46,386 nt of DNA from Omnitrophica WOR_2 bacterium RBG_13_41_10 (lineage in GTDB: Bacteria > Omnitrophota > Gorgyraeia > Gygaellales > Profunditerraquicolaceae). The translations under genes were made by a program, and so were the position numbers. Positions 41,907 to 46,386 of this stretch are shown here, one piece after another. Within the stretch, counting starts at the first letter, position 1. The number at the start of each line of letters is the position of its first letter. Location: the NCBI GenBank assembly GCA_001805465.1, contig MHGH01000013.1, forward strand, positions 53,631 to 100,016. The letters are read 5' to 3'. Below the pieces are notes generated by a model. It was not told the origin of the DNA, ran no database searches, and worked only from the letters and a program-made list of their open reading frames with translations.

Positions 41907-42453
41907 TATTAACCTCTTCTTTTAACTGAGTTTTGTTTATATAGAGTAGTGCCAAAATAAAGAACGGTGCTGTTATAATAAATTCTCTAATGATAACTTT
42001 TAGCATATAAAAACTAAAAAGCGTAGAAAATTGCCTCCAGTCAAAACCCATGAATAAATAAAAAGGGGCGGGTATATATTCTTTTGAGAAGGGATAGAAT
42101 AAATTGATACCATTATGTAATATATCGTCTAAGGTAAAAAAATCACAAAACAGGTGTGCGGATAATAAAGATAAAATAAGCAAGAAAGAATTTTTGAAAC
42201 TTAATATTTTTAACTTTTTGAGAAATAAATACACTACAATAGAGGAAAAAATCACAAATATCAAGCTATGTGTCACTGAACGGTGAATACCAATATTCCT
42301 ACTTAATAATACTAAAAGCATATCGATATCTGGTAATAAGCCAATGCCGATAAAAAGAATTAAGTTCCTAAAATCTTTCTTAAAAGAAAAATCCTTTTTA
42401 AAAAATAAATATATGCTACTACTTACTAAGGTATGACCTAGAGGGGACGGCAT
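41890..42453 (-). CDS. YdjM/DUF457-like membrane-bound metal-dependent hydrolase
   Basis: The 187-residue protein starts MPSPLGHTLVSSSIYLFF and has about four to five membrane segments. Conserved residues of the family are visible: the N-terminal H of GHT, D of GLLPDIDMLL, HRSVTHSLIF and the H of SAHLFCDFF. These acidic and histidine residues match the presumed metal site of the YdjM/YbcI (DUF457) family. Function is poorly known. It lies 2 bp from the winged-helix-like membrane gene and overlaps the radical SAM gene. Confidence 0.8.
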   Translation of the reverse strand: MPSPLGHTLVSSSIYLFFKKDFSFKKDFRNLILFIGIGLLPDIDMLLVLLSRNIGIHRSVTHSLIFVIFSSIVVYLFLKKLKILSFKNSFLLILSLLSAHLFCDFFTLDDILHNGINLFYPFSKEYIPAPFYLFMGFDWRQFSTLFSFYMLKVIIREFIITAPFFILALLYINKTQLKEEVNIESQN

Positions 42454-42455
42454 TA

Positions 42456-43019
42456 TTAACCTCCTGCTCCAAGTTTCAGCTGTTGCTTCATAAAGCTTGC
42501 TATTGCTGCGAATATTTTTCCTTTTAAGGTATTAGAATAATACTGCGATTCTTGAGTTATAAATCCACCCTCCAGCATACCTTTTAATTCTGATTGATAT
42601 TTATTTTCAATATCGTACCTCTGTTTTATTTCAGATACGCTTAATCTTTTGTTTTGGGAGGTTTCTATTAATTCTAAAATCGTAGCCGATACGGAGCGGT
42701 TCACCAAATAATAAAGAGTTAAATAGATAAATGCTAAAAATAAGTAAATAATTATACCGTAGCTAAAATCTATTTTAGCTATAACTGAATTAAGCCTGTT
42801 AGCTAGCACAATAATGGCTGATGGAGGAAAGAAAAATAAAAACATAAAAGGCAACAATAAAATCCCCCATATCCACATCAATAACTTCATCTGACGTGAC
42901 AACTCAAAAATCACGGGTTCATCTGGAGCCCTTCCTTTTCTGAAAAAAGATATGATTAGATGGGCTATTAGCCCAACAAAAGAAAATATTATAGCTAAAA
43001 TTATCCCTATTAATACCAT
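42456..43019 (-). CDS. Membrane protein with C-terminal winged-helix-like domain (paralogue A)
   Basis: The 187-residue protein is unrecognised by family. It has three membrane segments (about residues 1-25, 48-75, 88-108), followed by a soluble region of about 75 residues. That tail reads VSATILELIETSQNKRLSVS, then EIKQRYDIENKYQSELKGML, EGGFITQESQYY and SNTLKGKIFAAI, like a compact winged helix with a helix-turn-helix and a wing ending in TLKGK. The next gene (43033) encodes a similar protein, so the pair arose by duplication. Function is not known; signal sensing or a complex with the DUF457-like protein are possibilities only. Confidence 0.6.
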   Translation of the reverse strand: MVLIGIILAIIFSFVGLIAHLIISFFRKGRAPDEPVIFELSRQMKLLMWIWGILLLPFMFLFFFPPSAIIVLANRLNSVIAKIDFSYGIIIYLFLAFIYLTLYYLVNRSVSATILELIETSQNKRLSVSEIKQRYDIENKYQSELKGMLEGGFITQESQYYSNTLKGKIFAAIASFMKQQLKLGAGG

Positions 43020-43032
43020 ATCTAAATCCTTA

Positions 43033-43545
43033 TTAATTCCTTGGCAATTTTAAATATTCTCGAATAAATTTAAAAATCTTGCAGTGTAGGGTCCCTTTTT
43101 GAGTATTTATAAAATAGCCCTCTTCTTTTTTAAGCCTGCCCAAAATCACCATATCTTCTAATTCATGGGAAAATTTTGTATCAATAGTATATACCTTTTT
43201 TATCTCTTCGTATGATAATTTTTTGTGAAGGGAGTTTTCTATTTCAATAAGGATCCTGGTAGACGGAGACCGGTCAATGATCTGTATAAAATGTAAATAA
43301 AAATACCAAATGAAAAAGTAGATGAAAAAGGCATTTAAAAAAGCGGCTATAAAACGGAAAAGATAAGATGCGTATACGGTAGTTGGCGTAAAAATAAATA
43401 GGGTTATATATAATAAAAGGACGAGAAAAAATATTTTTCCTATTAGATAAAACCTCCGCTTAATATTAAACCTATGAAAAATAAAAATATTAAAAAATAA
43501 AAATATAAAAAAGCACAATAGCCCAATAATTATTCCTTTTAACAT
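43033..43545 (-). CDS. Membrane protein with C-terminal winged-helix-like domain (paralogue B)
   Basis: The 170-residue protein has three membrane segments followed by a tail with the same order as paralogue A: STRILIEIENSLHKKLSYEE, IKKVYTIDTKFSHELEDMVI, LGRLKKEEGYFINTQKG and IFKFIREYLKL. Sequence identity is limited but the pattern (IxxEIE-LS-EI-YxID-ELExM-G-KxF-FI) is clearly shared. No DNA-binding partner or ligand can be assigned. It lies between the B12-radical SAM gene (9 bp) and paralogue A (13 bp). Confidence 0.6.
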   Translation of the reverse strand: MLKGIIIGLLCFFIFLFFNIFIFHRFNIKRRFYLIGKIFFLVLLLYITLFIFTPTTVYASYLFRFIAAFLNAFFIYFFIWYFYLHFIQIIDRSPSTRILIEIENSLHKKLSYEEIKKVYTIDTKFSHELEDMVILGRLKKEEGYFINTQKGTLHCKIFKFIREYLKLPRN

Positions 43546-43554
43546 ATAGGCTCT

Positions 43555-45021
43555 TTAAGAAAATAGATTATCTCCGCAACTTGCCAGAAAATAAGCAAAG
43601 GCGATACGCATATCTAACTTATATTTGGCAGCCCTGGACATATACTTCACAAAATTAATGAAGAATCGGATTTTTTGTTTTTTGACCAGCCGCCAAATAC
43701 GCCTGGAAACAAAATAAGCAAAACAGCGTAACTGAAAGTATTCTACATAATTTTCACTGCGATTTTTTGATTTTAAAGCTGCACCCCAATGTAAGGTATC
43801 AATTTCATGAGACATAGCCGCTGCATCAATCTCTTCACCTAATCCATCCACCATACCGATAATATCTGTCCCAGGCAAAGGCCGAAAAATAAAGAAAATC
43901 GGCTTATTTGGGTCCACCTCTTTATTTAAATCATAAGTCTCCCAGAGTTCTTTTTTAGCCTCGGTAGGTCCCCCTAACATATTATACGCAATGGTATTTA
44001 TGCCATATTTACGGAAATTCTTAAAGGCCTGGCGGATCTGTTCGGTGGTAGCATGTTTACCATAAATTTCATTTCTTACCCGCTCGCTACCTGATTCTAT
44101 GCCTATCCTTACCTCTTTGCATCCGACTTCCGCAAGCATCTTTACTTTATCTTCCTGTGAAGTTGCTCCGTGGGTAAAAACCGAAAAAGGCAACTTTCCT
44201 ACAAGTCCCTCTTTCTTATATTCGTCGCAGAATTCTTTTACCCAGGGTTCGTTTACCGTAAAAACTGCATCGAAAGGATGAGCCATGCGGAATCCCCGGT
44301 CTTTATATTTAAGCCACTGGTGCTTTATTTCTTTTACATATCCTTGAGGGTCTCTCATTCTAAAACGCCTTCCCGGAAGTGCCCTAGTCATCGGTTCTTC
44401 TGAACAATTGGTGCATTTAAAAGGGCATCCGCGTGTGCCCATAAACCAAAGTTGTCCGATAAAAAAGAAATATTTATCAATGTCTTCCCAAAGATCATAG
44501 TTAGGAATAGGCAAACTATCAATATCTTCAATCCACGGCCTTTTGGGATTCTTAAAAACCTGGCCATCTTTTTTATACCAAAGTCCGGTAATATTATCGA
44601 GGGACTTACCTTCTGCCAAGGCATTCAAATAATCAGCCATAATAAACTCTCCCTCTCCATGGATGATTACATTAACCCCTTTTTCCTGAATGGCTGACTC
44701 AGAGTTTAGGGTAGTATGGTACCCACCTAACACTATCGGCACTGTACTGCTATAGTTTTTCCTGATCTCATCTATAGTCATGCGCACATACCTCATAAAA
44801 AGCGAGGTGGTAGTAATACCTATGACATCCGGCTTAAATTCGTCTAATTTTCTTTTAAGATATTCTTTCCACTCTTTAACCTTAAAAGTGTAATCTAAAA
44901 CATTAGCCTTATGATCAGTGCGTTCATTGATAAAAGTTGCCAGGCACGTAACCCCAATATCTAATATCGAACAACACCCGCTTAAATTAGGACTGATAAT
45001 ACTTACTTTTAATTTTTTCAT
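43555..45021 (-). CDS. Cobalamin-binding-domain radical SAM protein
   Basis: The 488-residue protein has an N-terminal B12-binding Rossmann-type domain (VLDYTF, VIGITTTSLFM, VLGGYHTTLNSE, to about residue 140) and a radical SAM domain with CPFKCTNC (C199, C203, C206). This class includes methylases and ring-contraction enzymes such as those in hopanoid, bacteriochlorophyll and glycan modification. The B12-binding DxHxxG motif is not clearly present in the N-domain, which is common in this group. It is next to the FAD oxidoreductase gene (25 bp) and the winged-helix-like membrane pair. Substrate unknown. Confidence 0.86.
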   Translation of the reverse strand: MKKLKVSIISPNLSGCCSILDIGVTCLATFINERTDHKANVLDYTFKVKEWKEYLKRKLDEFKPDVIGITTTSLFMRYVRMTIDEIRKNYSSTVPIVLGGYHTTLNSESAIQEKGVNVIIHGEGEFIMADYLNALAEGKSLDNITGLWYKKDGQVFKNPKRPWIEDIDSLPIPNYDLWEDIDKYFFFIGQLWFMGTRGCPFKCTNCSEEPMTRALPGRRFRMRDPQGYVKEIKHQWLKYKDRGFRMAHPFDAVFTVNEPWVKEFCDEYKKEGLVGKLPFSVFTHGATSQEDKVKMLAEVGCKEVRIGIESGSERVRNEIYGKHATTEQIRQAFKNFRKYGINTIAYNMLGGPTEAKKELWETYDLNKEVDPNKPIFFIFRPLPGTDIIGMVDGLGEEIDAAAMSHEIDTLHWGAALKSKNRSENYVEYFQLRCFAYFVSRRIWRLVKKQKIRFFINFVKYMSRAAKYKLDMRIAFAYFLASCGDNLFS

Positions 45022-45046
45022 ATTTTAGCTCTCCAATTAAATAAAA

Positions 45047-46386
45047 TTACCTACCCGGATCCTGCCAGTCAAATATTTTCTTTTCTGTAGCTACTTCAAA
45101 TATTTCTTCTTTAGGATAATCTTCAATAATATGCCGTGCCGCCAATAATCCCATTTTTATAGAGTGGTCAATATTATTGTAACGATAAAGCCCTTGCCTT
45201 CCAATAGAGATAGCATTTTTTATTTGGGAAATAAGATTTAATAAAGCATTGGTTTTGTAAAAATAATCTAAAGTGTACATCGGATAACAATGTTTGGCCT
45301 TAGTACTAAAATATCCTAGTACTTTGTTTCTGTCATTTAATAGCCCCAATTCGTTTAAATTTTTCAGGCTTCTATCTAATAGCTGCTTGTCTTCTGCCTG
45401 CCAGACTTCATCATCTTCGTTACAGGCTATCTCTAAAGTCAGGCCGGTTTTACCCGGCGGTACGGCTTGTGGCGACCAATTGACTATTTCTTGGATTCTA
45501 AAGAACAGGTATTTATTTTCCGGGATATAAATCCAGGTATTATCGGTAATGCGTTCCTGATCGATCATTAAGTGCAAAAATCTGATACTGCGAAAATCCA
45601 TTTTATCGGCAATAGCGTGGAATTTTTCATCTACACGCGGACGAATACCGCGCACAAAATCAGGCAAAGCTATGGTAGAAATAAAATAATCACCCTTTAT
45701 TTTTACCTGTTCTCCGTTTTTGCGACATAATATATCGGCTATCTGGTTATCGTGCATGGTAATGTGTTCGACTTGCGTATTAAGGTGTATCTTGCCGCCG
45801 TTTCTAGTAACGCGCTCTGCCATCTTCTCGCATATTTGGCCGATACCTTTTTTAGGATAGTAGAATTTGCCTGCATAGGTCTTAGGTTCATCTTTTTTCT
45901 TCCCTAGCATCCTCATAAACACATCCCAAAGATTAATCAAGGATATTCTTTGGTCTGCCCAGGCGCTAGAGATCATATTCGGGGGAATACCCCATAATTT
46001 TTTAGAATATGGCCCAAAATACATATTATATAAAGTCGTACCAAAGCGGTTTATCACCCAACTCTCAAAAGAAGAATCCGGCCGGGGAAATAATTTTTGT
46101 AATAGTGAGGTTAATGAATAATCTAGGAAAGCCCTAAAGGTAAATAAAGGGCTGAGTTTCATAACGATATCCTTTATGTCTAAAGGGTAATTAAAATATT
46201 TACCCTGTAATCTAATCACGCTTTTTCGCGGCTGGACTATTAAGTCATCCAGCATTAAGCCTTCAATCTCTTTTTGGATTTCGGCATCTTTTGTGATAAA
46301 CCTGTGACCGCCTAAGTCATAACAATAATCATCTTTTCTAATAGTCCGGCATAAACCTCCTACTTGGTTTTCAGTTTCTACTACTT
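45047..46386 (-). CDS. FAD-dependent amine oxidase-like protein, 5' end cut by window edge
   Basis: The frame reads without a stop to the right edge, so the start is beyond it; an internal ATG at 46255 is not the true start. The visible upstream codons translate as VVETENQVGGLCRTIRKDD, then YCYDLGGHRFIT. The E-x5-GG-x-C-R-T and YDLGGHRF patterns are typical of FAD-binding amine-oxidase/protoporphyrinogen-oxidase and UDP-galactopyranose mutase-like proteins. Further in are SLINLWDVFMRMLGKKKDEP, YPKKGIGQICEKMAERV, and the C-terminal GRQGLYRYNNIDHSI with LLAARHIIEDYP. This branch occurs in polysaccharide clusters, possibly acting on sugar or prenyl substrates. About 447 residues are inside the window. 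Confidence 0.8.
   Translation of the reverse strand, partial: VVETENQVGGLCRTIRKDDYCYDLGGHRFITKDAEIQKEIEGLMLDDLIVQPRKSVIRLQGKYFNYPLDIKDIVMKLSPLFTFRAFLDYSLTSLLQKLFPRPDSSFESWVINRFGTTLYNMYFGPYSKKLWGIPPNMISSAWADQRISLINLWDVFMRMLGKKKDEPKTYAGKFYYPKKGIGQICEKMAERVTRNGGKIHLNTQVEHITMHDNQIADILCRKNGEQVKIKGDYFISTIALPDFVRGIRPRVDEKFHAIADKMDFRSIRFLHLMIDQERITDNTWIYIPENKYLFFRIQEIVNWSPQAVPPGKTGLTLEIACNEDDEVWQAEDKQLLDRSLKNLNELGLLNDRNKVLGYFSTKAKHCYPMYTLDYFYKTNALLNLISQIKNAISIGRQGLYRYNNIDHSIKMGLLAARHIIEDYPKEEIFEVATEKKIFDWQDPGR

Noticed and set aside
45047..46255. FAD oxidoreductase starting at 46255
   Set aside because: The in-frame sequence upstream continues the flavoprotein fold (VGGLCRT, YDLGGHRF) to the window edge, so this ATG is internal.

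Overview
The window is AT-rich and almost entirely minus-strand, with tight spacing and many 4-bp start/stop overlaps, as in long operons. Gene content points to a diderm (Gram-negative type), probably uncultivated bacterium: gap-pgk-tpiA-secG in a row, GmhB and GT9 heptosyltransferase-like enzymes, an O-antigen ligase/polymerase, and a long surface-polysaccharide island. The overall look resembles Omnitrophota and related lineages, but that assignment is inference; no rRNA or other phylogenetic marker was compared. I see no tRNA, rRNA, CRISPR array or transposase gene.

Layout, left to right (all minus strand unless stated). 1-2155: start of glgC (cut by the window edge), a MarC-type membrane protein, a perfect 25-bp inverted repeat (REP-like), and an MFS/BT1-type transporter. 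2165-7553: one central-carbon operon, read from the right: two tandem galT paralogues, gap, pgk, tpiA, secG. The first galT paralogue has lost the catalytic histidine. 7602-11585: fmt, two GC-rich hairpins, a PriA whose ATPase motifs are eroded, and a GT28/MGDG-synthase-like glycosyltransferase. 11595-36037: a polysaccharide island of glycosyltransferases (GT2, GT9, GT87-like), GmhB, a polysaccharide deacetylase, a DegT aminotransferase, a mannose-1-P guanylyltransferase, and a CDP-3,6-dideoxyhexose module (RfbF, RfbG, an SDR, a YerE-like ThDP enzyme, RfbH). It ends with a ligase/polymerase, a radical SAM enzyme and a DUF5989-SxtJ-carbamoyltransferase trio. 36038-36585: a 548-bp non-coding gap with three palindromes and a possible structured RNA. 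36586-46386: a methyltransferase, the only plus-strand gene (SGNH hydrolase), a second large membrane glycosyltransferase, two radical SAM proteins, a YdjM-like membrane protein, two paralogous membrane proteins with winged-helix-like tails, and an FAD oxidoreductase cut by the right edge.

The most striking item is a complete 452-residue intein with a LAGLIDADG homing endonuclease inside a CDP-paratose-2-epimerase-like sugar epimerase (12159-14558). Removing it restores a 347-residue epimerase. Inteins are normally found in replication, recombination and nucleotide-metabolism proteins, so a surface-sugar enzyme is an unusual host.

How the parts may work together: glucose-1-phosphate is charged with CTP by RfbF, dehydrated by RfbG and 3-deoxygenated by RfbH. 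The 3,6-dideoxy-4-keto sugar could then be reduced (and 2-epimerised by the intein-bearing enzyme, tyvelose-like), or extended by the ThDP enzyme with a two-carbon acetyl unit (yersiniose-like). GT2/GT9/GT87 enzymes would assemble the glycan, and the carbamoyl-, methyl- and radical SAM enzymes would decorate it.
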